A DNA stretch of 22,500 nucleotides from Chromera velia (taxonomy: Eukaryota > Sar > Chromeraceae), in NCBI GenBank assembly GCA_018398765.1, contig JAHBMJ010005868.1, positions 86,497 to 108,996 of the forward strand. Reading direction: 5' to 3'. This document shows positions 9,243 through 17,284 of this stretch, piece by piece. Every line of letters begins with the position of its first letter. The stretch's first letter is position 1. The position numbers and the translations under genes are program-made. The notes beneath the pieces were generated by a model. The model was not told where the DNA came from and did not search any database. It saw nothing but the letters and a program-made list of their open reading frames with translations.

Positions 9243-10621
9243 TCTCCCTCTTTGTCCCTCGGAGGAGGACGAGGAAGACTGCTGCTGCTGGCTTCTGGAA
9301 GGAGGGGGAACCCAAGGGCGAAGCTCGATTCTGGTCTGCCCCACACGCTTGTGCGCACAGTTCTTCTCGAAATGGGTCATGTCCTGGCACTACCAGCACC
9401 TCTTCAGCCCCCACGGCTGCTGCTATTGCTGCTGCTGTTGAGAGGGAGACTGCTGGGAAGAGCGCTGACCGTTCTGTCTGTTCCCCTGATTTCTAAATCC
9501 ATGAGATCCCCGACCCCGTCTCTGCTGGCCTCTGAAGGCTCTCTCTCTACCCCCACTCTGCCTCTGCCTCGCCTTGATCTCTGCATCCCGATCAAAGGAC
9601 ATAAGCCACTCGAGCTCTTTCTTCAGAGTGGCATAGTTAATCTGTCTAAGATCCAGCTGCCCCTCCAATCCAGGAAGTTTCGATCTGAGGGAGTTGATGA
9701 GCTTTATACGCTGGTCGTCCGTGAGGGCGTTGACGATCATCATAACCTTGGTGGGATCTGCGATTTCCCACTCCGCGTTGTCGGAATCGAAGAGGAGATC
9801 CTCGAGTCTCTGGTTGATCTTTATGAACGACAGCACTACACCGCTCGGGATGACGACACGACCGTTCCGATCACGGTGGTCGAGGAGCCATGGGAAGACC
9901 TGCACACGCTCCTGTACAGCTAGCTGCATCGCCAGCAGGGTCGAGGAATACTCTTGCTTCATCTTCTCTACAATATCCTCAGGGTTCACCCGCTTCCGTC
10001 TCCATCTCCTTACATCTCTCCTGAAGGCCCGAGCATCACTTCCTGCCTTGTTCATCGCGACGATGATGTTGGATCTCCACTCCTCTGTCGAGCGGAAGTG
10101 CTTCCTCTGCAGGTGTACATTGGAGAACTCCCCCCACTGCGACACAAAATCAACAATCTCTTTCTTTCCGGCAAACTTCGGGTAGGCGGTCAGGTCCACT
10201 TTCTTCGACTCTTTCAACTTCTTTCTACAAGCGGAACCCACTCTCTGAGCTGTAGAATGGCGGGAAGACGTATTGGAAGATCCACTCACATTAGACGAGT
10301 TAGAGTGGGAGGGAGACGGGTCCTTATCCGAGAAGAAAGCCACAGCGTCGAAGAGCTTTCGGATTTTCTAAGCCTGAACGGCTCCAGGCACAAATAGAGA
10401 AATAGGAGCAATTTTTTCTTTCTTCTCTGCCACTGCGGTACTAGTTCGACTGGGTGGAATCCATCTGTCTAACGAGTCTTCTACTCTCTCCTCCCGCTGG
10501 CCTGGAGGCGCAGCATCTCTTCGATCGAACTCTGCACTGAGTTTGGATACTTCAACGCTGATCGGTTCAAGACGTCATTAAGTAAGCCCCTGAAAAAGCT
10601 TTTCATGCCTTCAAAGTTCAT
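9243..10621 (-). pseudogene. gag: copia gag (capsid and nucleocapsid), broken
   Basis: The likely start is an ATG at 10619-10621, only 45 nt from the LTR, giving MNFEGMKSFFRGLLNDVL. A frameshift near 10484-10510 moves the reading into the frame that carries the rest. A TAG at 10368-10370 then interrupts GAVQA/KIRKLF. The main body (9426-10343) is a helical, charged Gag: a Ser-rich leader, a capsid-like region (YPKFAGKKEIVDFVSQWGEF, then RSTEEWRSNIIVAMNKAG) and an Arg/Gly/Gln-rich RNA-binding tail ending in poly-Gln. A TAG (9423-9425) splits the poly-Gln. The CX2CX4HX4C zinc knuckle (9357-9398, with MTHFEKNC) carries another TAG (9390-9392) between its first two cysteines. Gag packages the RNA in cytoplasmic particles. 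The identification rests on position, the knuckle and composition. Confidence 0.85.
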
Positions 10622-10665
10622 TTTAACAATAAAGTGGCAACAAATCAGAGACTAGCACACTGATC

Positions 10666-10893
10666 TATAAGGAATTCACGTGTCAGAACAGAGTTCGGGG
10701 AGGAGAGGATAAGCGAATGCGCCTATCCTTGAATAAATCAATGTAGATTGATTAGTTTCTTCTACACGGTGCATGCACAGTTTGTAATGTTGCAGATTTG
10801 CACAGCTTGTAGCACGCTGAGCCCAAGCCGAAGTCCCTGGGACCGCGGCCGTGAAAGGCCGGCGTCAATCGACCCTAGACGCAATCTCAAACA
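10666..10893 (-). repeat. 5' LTR of the copia element (228 bp)
   Basis: The partner of 4958-5185. In element orientation it starts TGTTTGAGATTGCG and ends GAATTCCTTATA. A conserved GC-rich block (CCCTGGGACCGCGGCC and flanks, plus-strand 10826-10862) is identical in both LTRs. The LTR should carry promoter and polyadenylation signals; none is assigned here. Confidence 0.9.
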
Positions 10894-10898
10894 CTAGG
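10894..10898. repeat. Target-site duplication, right copy (CTAGG)
   Basis: Matches 4953-4957. Together with the equal-length LTRs it fixes the element boundaries. Confidence 0.8.
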
Positions 10899-11027
10899 TA
10901 TGTTTTTATATCTATAGCCGCTAATTAAATCTTAGTTAACCAAGTACGGCAAGTGGGAGACAAGCATCCATTCAACGATTCCATTGCCATCCATGCAACA
11001 AGTACTTAGTTGTCTAAGTCCCTGCAC

Positions 11028-11075
11028 TATAAAATTAAAAAAAAAATAAGAACATCATTTTTTTTTAATTTTATA
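11028..11075. repeat. AT-rich inverted repeat (hairpin, ~19-bp arms)
   Basis: The left arm TATAAAATTAAAAAAAAAAT pairs with the right arm ATTTTTTTTTAATTTTATA across a 9-nt loop. The only difference is the length of the A/T run. It could be a cruciform-prone element end, a miniature transposon remnant or a chance A/T structure. Confidence 0.6.
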
Positions 11076-11231
11076 ATTTTAGACCCAAATCCTAGACCAA
11101 ATCAATAGGAACATTTAATAATAAAAAAGTGAAATAGAGTTTATATTGGAATGTATACACATATTGTTTAAAAAATATATTCTAAAAACATCTTAACATA
11201 TTCTTTTTCTTTATACTGATAACTTTTGAAG

Positions 11232-11236
11232 ACTGA
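11232..11236. repeat. Target-site duplication, left copy (ACTGA)
   Basis: ACTGA (11232-11236) abuts the TG start of the left LTR. It recurs at 17963-17967, where its first A overlaps the LTR's terminal CA, so the duplication is 4 bp (CTGA) or 5 bp (ACTGA). Confidence 0.7.
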
Positions 11237-11875
11237 TGTTATGTAGTAGTGGAACCCCAAACTTTGAAAAAGGAAAATACCTAGACCCTAAGTACTAAAA
11301 GGTCTAGACTTAGAATAATACCCGACCGAGCAATAGAGAAATACCCAATCAAGCTATATGAAGCTCTAGTATAAGCTAGTATAGAATTTATACAGTGAGC
11401 AAGGCCGAGCTAAAGTCTTCCAGCAAAGCCGAACTAAAGTCTTTTAAGTCACACTCAGATCAAGTCTTTCAACCTTGACCGAGTAAAAGTTCTTCAAGCC
11501 ATGCCAAGATAAAATCATGCTGAGCCAAAGCCGAGCTAGCCAGCCACGGCCTGTATCACACCAAAGTTGGACTGTCGCATTTGCAAAAGACTTCCTGGAA
11601 GACTCAAAAGCAACATAAAGTCTTTCAATCAATAAATCAAGATCAAGAAATCCAAGCAACACTTCTGGCAAGATCAGATCGACAATTCTGCACTTTTTGA
11701 AAAACAATTCCCTTTGAGAAAATGAACCTGTAAACAGTACTGAACATAGCACTCAACATTAGACTCTTACGCTATACAGGGCTTACATCCTGTCTCTGCC
11801 TAGGACTAGGTCCCTTAGAGATCCTTATAAATTCTGGCTGCCTTCTAACAAATAGGGTCGGAGCAGTACAGAACA
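11237..11875 (+). repeat. 5' LTR of the LARD-like element (639 bp)
   Basis: It starts TGTTATGTAGTAGTGG and ends GCAGTACAGAACA, and is clearly homologous along its whole length to 17285-17963. Short internal repeats of GCCGAGCTAAAGTCTT type (11404, 11428 and related copies) occur in its first half. It lacks several small insertions present in the other LTR, which accounts for the 40-bp length difference. Confidence 0.9.
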
Positions 11876-11877
11876 CG

Positions 11878-11892
11878 TGGTGACGCTTTCAG
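11878..11892 (+). promoter_or_regulatory. Putative primer-binding site
   Basis: TGGTGACGCTTTCAG begins 2 nt after the LTR's terminal CA. It starts with TGG, as expected for complementarity to a tRNA CCA end; the implied tRNA 3' end would be CTGAAAGCGTCACCA. Which tRNA this is cannot be told here. Confidence 0.5.
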
Positions 11893-12345
11893 CAAGAGTT
11901 GAACCTTCTGTTTCTTTGACAAATCCTACACTCAGACGAAGAACAGACCTCGTGAAGCTCTGTCCAAAACCCTCACAGAAAAAACTGACCCTTCTGTTCC
12001 TTATGCAGAATTGGCACCTTGAGAAGAAATGAAGCTCACAGCGAAGCTCTGGCCAAAACTCCAACACACAGAAGACTCCAAGGACCTTTTTGCTTCTTTG
12101 TGCAAAACCTTGTGCTCAAAAAGAAACCGGGCCTTACAGCGAAGCCCTGCCTAAAACTCCTACAGACAAGAATCGACCCTCCTGCTTTTCTTGAGAAAAC
12201 CTACGCTACCAGGAAAACCAGACCCTATGGCGAAGCTTTGCTAAAAACTAAAAAAAAAAAAGAGAAAGTGAGAGAGAGGGAGAAGCAGCTACTCACTATC
12301 ACATCCTGACCAAACAGCAAAGCTCTGTCTAAAATTCTGACACAA
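11885..12345 (+). repeat. Tandem array of a ~90-bp unit (about 5 degenerate copies)
   Basis: The landmark GAAGCTCTGNCCAAAAC recurs at 11954, 12043, 12141 (as GAAGCCCTGCCTAAAAC), 12232 and 12319, spaced 89, 98, 91 and 87 bp. A second landmark of the form GACCCTTCTGTTTCTTTG accompanies each unit. Copies are diverged. The array sits directly behind the primer-binding site, in the leader of the element. It could be a packaging or expression signal, or replication slippage. Confidence 0.75.
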
Positions 12346-13023
12346 ACCAACTAGGAAACCAACCTGAAGAGACGATGAGAGGAGGAAACAACAACCATGA
12401 CACAACCACCTGAGGGACACCTGTTCTTCATACTTGGGTGGATAGCGACCAAAGAGGAACTCTCCAACAGCAAAAAGAGAGTAAAGATGATCACAAACAC
12501 TACGATCAGGAGGGCAGCACACGTATTCACCGGAATTGAAGAGCGCAAGGAGCAAGGACATTGTGAAAACGCGCTGACTGATGGAACCATGAAGGGCGGA
12601 GAGAGTAAGAGGAGAAATCACACCACGGTAAAGTCGTCATTTGAGTTAGGGACACCTTGCAACCTATTTTTGTTTTCATGTAGATGATTCGCAAACATAC
12701 AAGAAAGACACGAGGCGAATTGAAGTATGTTGCATCAATCTTAACAGGATCAGAAAGACGCAATATAAAGAGTCAAATGAAAAAAAAAAACGGAACAAAC
12801 GAAAACAAGTCCACCTTGACCGTCAAAACAGAGTCTTCAACACTCTGGGTGCACAGAAGAAGGAATGGTGAGGAAACATAAGAACGTACACAAACACACA
12901 CACATACATTATCAAAGCAAGAGACCCAGGCGGCACAGCGAAAGCATACACTCTGAATGGCATCTTCTTTGTTTTGATCTCTATCCTAACTGAAAAAGAA
13001 AAAAAAGAGAGAGAGAGACGAAG

Positions 13024-13287
13024 TTATGAGCACAGAAAGTCACGACTGCGAATAATCCGAAAAGGAATAAACGTACGAATGGTGTAGATCCCTGTGCGCC
13101 CTAGCCTTCCCCTCTCAAAGATTTGCAGCCAGCCAGCAGCATCATAGCCGCAGAAATCGGCCCGACGACGCAAGCGTACAACGATCAAGAAATCGAGCTG
13201 ACCAAGCAGGGATGAACGAGCCAAAGCGGGCATCGGCCCTACTACTCCATTGGAGCACGTCAAGTCTGAGGGGGACACCCGCCTCTA
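13024..13287 (-). CDS. Candidate terminal exon of an antisense gene
   Basis: The polypyrimidine stretch and AG sites near 13288-13325 (TATATACAG and GTGATTAG on the minus strand) are followed by 87 open codons to a TAA at 13024-13026. Local composition is GC-richer than the surrounding A/G-rich plus strand. The protein is basic and partly hydrophobic (LDFLIVVRLRRRADFCGYDA, then GWLQIFERGRLGRTGIYTIR). No family is recognised. Confidence 0.35.
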
Positions 13288-14165
13288 ATCACCAACTGTA
13301 TATACAAACAGAGAAAAAGAAGGGGGGGGGAAGAAGCAGATCAAATCCCTCGAGCAATGTACAGAAGAAGAAAACACATTCAAGATGGAAGCCTTAGCTT
13401 AGGGAAGGAGAAACGAACAAACGAATGAAAAAAGGTCAATCAGACTCTGATTCAGACGCAAACAAAAGAGCATATTAAGTCGAGAAAGTCTCTGGAAAAA
13501 GGGAAATATAGAAGAAATACTCAGTACCTGATCAAATACAAGGGATGGAAGAAAGGATACTGGACCAATGAGAAAGATGTGGCTTGTCCTGACCAATTTC
13601 CCCCCCCATCAACGAAAACTCGAAAAGAAAGAAAAAAAAATAAACACAACGGGGGGACCTCCTAACCCAACCAGGAAAGGAGACTGGAGAGAGCAAGGAA
13701 GTCCTCGATATATACCCGAGTAAGAAAAAAACCCGATCTGCGCACATGTAAATATGGATAATGCGATTATCTTTCTCTCTCCTCATTCTCGAACAAACCA
13801 CTGCTCTACCACCCTTAACCGCTTGACCACAACAGATCAAAATAAAAGAAGAAACGCTCAGGACGAGAACTAATTACAAAGAGGCAAACATAGCTGAAGG
13901 GGGGTGAGAATTGAAGATAGATAAGGGGAGAAATACAGAGGAAGATGAGGGAAGAAGGGTAAGGTCAAACTGATTGACCTTCCTGCCTGACCTTTCTGCT
14001 TAACCAAAGTGGTCAGAACAGATAGAAAGGAAAGAATGTGCCATCTCCCTCAAAGAGAACCATCACAGACAAGCAGACCAACTTATTTGGTTAAGGGAAG
14101 AGTGGCAATGGGGAAGAAAGTTGGAGGAAGAAAGGAAGAACGGATAGGCAGACTGAATGACTGAC

Positions 14166-14198
14166 CTTCATCAAGTCATCGGCACGAAACGGAAGCGC
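14166..14198 (-). CDS. Candidate 33-nt exon of the antisense gene
   Basis: The acceptor CTCTCCCTAATGTGCAG and donor GATGAAG|GTCAGTCA bound exactly 11 codons, ALPFRADDLMK. It is in phase with 14574-14627. The donor context is nearly identical to that of 14767-14827. Confidence 0.3.
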
Positions 14199-14573
14199 CT
14201 GCACATTAGGGAGAGAGACCAGCCTCCAAACAGCAAGAACAGATGCTAGAGGGTGCAACTGAGTCTCTGCATGCAAGCATAGGGAGAAAAAAAGGAGTTA
14301 GAGGGGTAGAGAAAGGGAGAATGAAGAGAAGACGGCAAATGGAGAAAGATGGGGAAAGGTCAGACAGTCACGGTCCAAGCATGCTTCAATCACTTGCTGT
14401 CCATGAAACCGACGACCCAATGAGAAGATGAGAGAAAGAACAACACCAACAAATCCGCAAGAGGGAGAAGAAAAGTCAAGAAAGTAGGAAGAAGAAGGAG
14501 ATGGAGAATGAATAGGGAAGGAGGAGACGACGGGTGTGATCAACTTACCTTCATGACTTGCGCTTTGACTTAC

Positions 14574-14627
14574 CTTCACTACTGCCAATACACCCAGAGT
14601 TGCATCCATACACACACTCAGCAAAAC
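14574..14627 (-). CDS. Candidate 54-nt exon of the antisense gene
   Basis: The acceptor GTTTCATAG (ending at 14628) and donor GTGAAG|GTAAGTCA bound 54 nt, a multiple of three. In phase with its neighbours it encodes VLLSVCMDATLGVLAVVK. A second donor of the same type (CATGAAG|GTAAGT) lies 25 nt further on and could be an alternative exon end. Confidence 0.3.
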
Positions 14628-14766
14628 CTATGAAACAACACTCTCTAAATGCTGCTTTTTCCTTGAATAAAAGGAAAGGATGGCAAAAAAGGGGAAATAA
14701 GAGAAAAGGGGAGAAGAAGACGCGTGAAGACGACTTAAGAGCACCTCTACATCAGAAATGACTGAC

Positions 14767-14827
14767 CTTGATGAGAATAAAGCTCATTCTTGTCCTTTTT
14801 CTCTGTTCGTAGGCACCCACCCCAGGC
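14767..14827 (-). CDS. Candidate 61-nt exon of the antisense gene
   Basis: A very strong acceptor (CCTCCCCTTGCCTCATTTAG, at 14828-14847) is followed by 61 nt and the donor CAAG|GTCAGTCA. In the phase that joins the next candidate exon it encodes PGVGAYEQRKRTRMSFILIK. PGVGAYE resembles the PGPGxY repeat of SHIPPO/ODF3-type axonemal proteins, but one motif is not enough to assign the family. Confidence 0.35.
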
Positions 14828-14908
14828 CTAAATGAGGCAAGGGGAGGCGGTCAGGATTTTTTTACTGTCAACCTCCAAGTCTGTATAGTTTATATGTATG
14901 CAAATGTG

Positions 14909-15056
14909 CACACCCTTTCTCATGATGTGTTTGGTGCACCTCTTTGCGTATGAAATCAAAAGTGCGCACCCCTTTCTCATGATGTGTTTGAGCGCACCGT
15001 CTTGTTTTTTTTTACTCATCACGATAGATACGCACCCTTTTTTATGATGTGTTTGA
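14909..15056 (-). repeat. Three interspersed ~35-bp repeats with non-repeated spacers
   Basis: ATGATGTGTTTG recurs on the plus strand at 14922, 14979 and 15044. Each copy sits in a longer similar block (GCRCCCTTTCTCATGATGTG type) flanked by GTGCGC or GTGCAC words, with unrelated spacers of roughly 23-30 bp. The third copy is more diverged. This is not CRISPR; it looks like a degenerate minisatellite. Confidence 0.65.
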
Positions 15057-17256
15057 GCATGTTCCTTCGGATGAGAAGATGGTAGCTGGAAAAGACCAGG
15101 GATTTGCGGAAGGAAGACCGAAAGAGAAAAGAAGGACATAAAAGGACACGAGGAAAAAACAAAGTCGCCTCCATACAGGAAACGAAACAGAGAGAAGCAA
15201 GACGTAATTCATTGAGAAACAGAAGAAAAAAAAAGAAGAAAGAAGCAAGGAAGAGAAAGAATTGAAAACGGAGGAATTTCTATCTGAACAAAGTGGTTAG
15301 CACTTTGGCGTATTTACTTTCTGCATCCAAACAGTGACACGAAAGGTATGGACATTCGGCAGGCAGCTGAGTGTGCCACGGCCCATAATCACAATTGTTC
15401 AACCAACGAAGGTTTCGCAACTTACAAAGATAAGAAAAGAAGCGAAAGAAACATGTGAAGGACAGTCGGACGGAAAATGAAAAGGAGAGAAAGAAGCAAG
15501 AAGAAGAAGAAGAAAAAAAGTAAAGAAAAAATAGTACGTCTCAAAAGGCTTGCAGGACTTGTACGCGAGCACACCAGTACAGATTCTGTTCGGACCACGA
15601 GATACCGATCAGGGGAGGAGGAGAAAGTTACCCCCTCCGCGATGAGAGGGGAAACATAGACAACCTCGCTGTAAGACCTGCCCGTGACGAACGGCCCAAG
15701 CAAAAGCCTCAGAAGGGATAGGAAAGAAAGGGTCTCACAGGCTATACCAGAATGCCGCATACATGTGGAAGAACCAACTCACTATTGAGAAATCTTCGGT
15801 TACACGGTCTTTCCCCGCTCTGCAGGTAGACTTGGAGTAAGAGCAATGCCCTGCGATGATAGAAAGGCATGAGGAGAGAACATTAAAAGGGGGCATGTGC
15901 GAAACCAAGGATGGGTGATGGATAGAAAGGGCAAGCAAGCGGAATGCTCTCTCCGGCTGTCCACACCACTATGATTAATATTTGAAGCGCGCAGTAGTAC
16001 CATCAAACTGGGCGAGGTTGTCTGGAAGCAGTACGATAAGGCGGCCACCCATGAGTGAGCACATGCTCGGACCGGCTGACTTAGAAGATTAGATAACACC
16101 TGAGATGAGATATCAAAACATAAATAGAAAAGAAGAAACAAAGAGAGACATCGCATGAAAAGACAGTAAGCATGGCACCAGTCACTCATAATGGGAGGGT
16201 CATCAGTCTGCAAGGATGCTTGCACTGTAGGGATGCCTGCAGGGATAGATGAGTGGGGACACCCATAAAAGAACCCCCCAGAGGAAGCTGACTATGGCAT
16301 TCACTAGGTGTTCCGTAAAAAGAAGAAGGTCTTGGCAAGGAAGGGACCTAACCCTGAAAGAAACATAATACAGATGGAAGAGTTGAGACAAAAAGAAGCA
16401 CAATCCAGTACAATGAAGCAGCAAGCACAGTCAAAGAGAAGACGGAAGTGGCTAACATGAGTCAAGATGACCAGTTGTAGGGGAGAAAATAAACGGGAAA
16501 CAGTTTGAGAACTACTCTCAACCGACAAGGAAGGCACCAGTATGAGGAGAGAAGCACCTCTTGACACCGCAAAGAGGAACAAGCATCAAGAAAAGGAGAT
16601 GGCTCAGCAACATTAACCGTCCGAACCATTACTAAACAGAAAAGGAAGAGAAGCAAGAAGACTTGGAGACAATTGAGTAGAAAGCAGTCTTTCATATAGA
16701 TATATAAAAGACTTCAGGTGCGTACGTACGGCAAATGCACGCAGCACATAGCCTAGCATATAGCAGAAATATTGAAAGACTAAACATATTGCGGGTGGAA
16801 GAACAGAAAAAGACTTCAAAATGCACATAAAGAATTCAAAACAACTCACTTCATTCAGTTCCATTCCATGAAGCACGTGAAAGTTCTCCAAAAAGGGATC
16901 GGGCGTGGAAAGCCCCCTGGCGATACTTCGGATCGAAATAGTCGATCCCAGGTCTTGTCAAGGCTAGCTGGAGCCCTTGGCTGCGTGGCCCCCACCCTCA
17001 CATAGTCCTTGGAAGAGCCGATGCGCGCTTCACCAGGCACAAAAGAAGAACCACATTCACGAACACCATAGAGACTACACAGCAGCCACAAGAATACATA
17101 CAAACAATGTCCTCCCGCCAAACTTACTTGGATCTAAAAGGAAGATCGAAATCTTGAAGGAGACGGCAAGTTGCAAATCAGTGATTTTTCCCTTCACGTT
17201 TTTATCTGACGCGATGGTCGCTCAGACTGCCCGGCTGAGGCCTCAGTGATTTGGGT

Positions 17257-17282
17257 GTGGAACCCCAAACTTTGAAAAGGGG
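17257..17282 (+). promoter_or_regulatory. Polypurine tract within a partial copy of the LTR start
   Basis: GAAAAGGGG (17274-17282) immediately precedes CA and the TG of the 3' LTR, as expected for the plus-strand primer. The segment 17257-17280 is almost the same as the LTR's own interior at 17299-17323 (GTGGAACCCCAAACTTTG followed by A-rich purines). The LTR therefore carries a second tract-like copy 42 bp downstream. Confidence 0.65.
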
Positions 17283-17284
17283 CA

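Larger units (their letters stand above)
4958..10893 (-). mobile_element. Ty1/copia-type LTR retrotransposon, degenerate full-length copy
   Basis: The element is 5,936 bp on the minus strand: 5' LTR 10666-10893, gag, protease, integrase, reverse transcriptase, RNase H, then 3' LTR 4958-5185. Integrase lying before reverse transcriptase is the diagnostic copia (Pseudoviridae) order. Both LTRs are 228 bp and the CTAGG target duplication is intact, so it inserted as a unit and has not recombined. It is dead: I count about 13 in-frame stops and at least three frameshifts across gag-pol. No clear tRNA primer-binding site follows the 5' LTR; the bases there read GATCAGTGTGCTAG. A short purine run (GAGTCAGGAGG) precedes the 3' LTR. 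Confidence 0.95.
10899..11236. other. AT-rich flank between the two LTR elements, with a perfect-looking hairpin
   Basis: No coding frame is seen. The segment is AT-rich and contains an inverted repeat (11028-11047 against 11057-11075). It carries the right copia target copy on one side and, at 11232-11236, the left target copy of the next element. It is probably the remainder of the older AT-rich sequence also seen at 4680-4952. Confidence 0.45.
12346..17253 (-). other. Antisense, intron-like region with candidate mini-exons inside the LTR element
   Basis: On the minus strand this interval is pyrimidine-rich, like introns, and is punctuated by short segments with splice-like borders. Candidates in minus-strand order: about 17128-17221 ending at GTAAGT (contains KGKITDLQLAVSFKISIF); about 16850-16950 ending at GTGAGT; 15783-15819; 14767-14827; 14574-14627; 14166-14198; 13024-13287 (264 nt, ends in TAA); and 12421-about 12540 (GEFLFGRYPPKYEEQ). 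Phases agree for 14767-14827, 14574-14627 and 14166-14198. Not all candidates can belong to one mRNA, since 13024-13287 would terminate it before 12421-12540. The simplest reading is a captured, partly decayed host gene whose introns survived because it is antisense to the element transcript. Chance AG/GT sites in T/C-rich DNA are a real alternative. Confidence 0.35.

Noticed and set aside
8820-9923. 367-codon plus-strand open frame
   Set aside because: It runs antisense to gag and protease, which have clear motifs on the minus strand; its Leu/Arg/Ser-rich sequence is a shadow.
5646-10370. Nuclear code in which TAG means Gln
   Set aside because: TAG ends several other plausible frames in the window (2263, 21239, 21902) and one copia TAG fits Trp better; TGA stops also occur. 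Decay explains the data more simply.
12019-12309. 96-codon plus-strand frame in the leader of the LARD-like element
   Set aside because: It simply spans the ~90-bp tandem repeats and shows no gag-like motif or conserved reading between units.
13776-13838. tRNA-like A box (TGGTCAAGCGGTTAAGG) and B box (GTTCGAGAATG) on the minus strand
   Set aside because: Box spacing is right, but acceptor and T stems do not pair, so it is not a tRNA gene. A decayed tRNA-derived SINE cannot be ruled out, but nothing else supports one.
14909-15056. CRISPR array
   Set aside because: Eukaryotic context, only three diverged units, unequal spacers and no cas genes.
15800-16891. Several long Leu/Phe/Ser-rich minus-strand open frames resembling membrane proteins
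   Set aside because: Their hydrophobicity comes from reading T/C-rich intron-like DNA. Frames overlap each other and lack motifs or consistent starts.
11876-17284. Hidden gag or pol in the second LTR element
   Set aside because: Scanning all frames, I found no zinc knuckle, DSG, integrase DDE spacing, YVDD/YADD box or RNase H motif.
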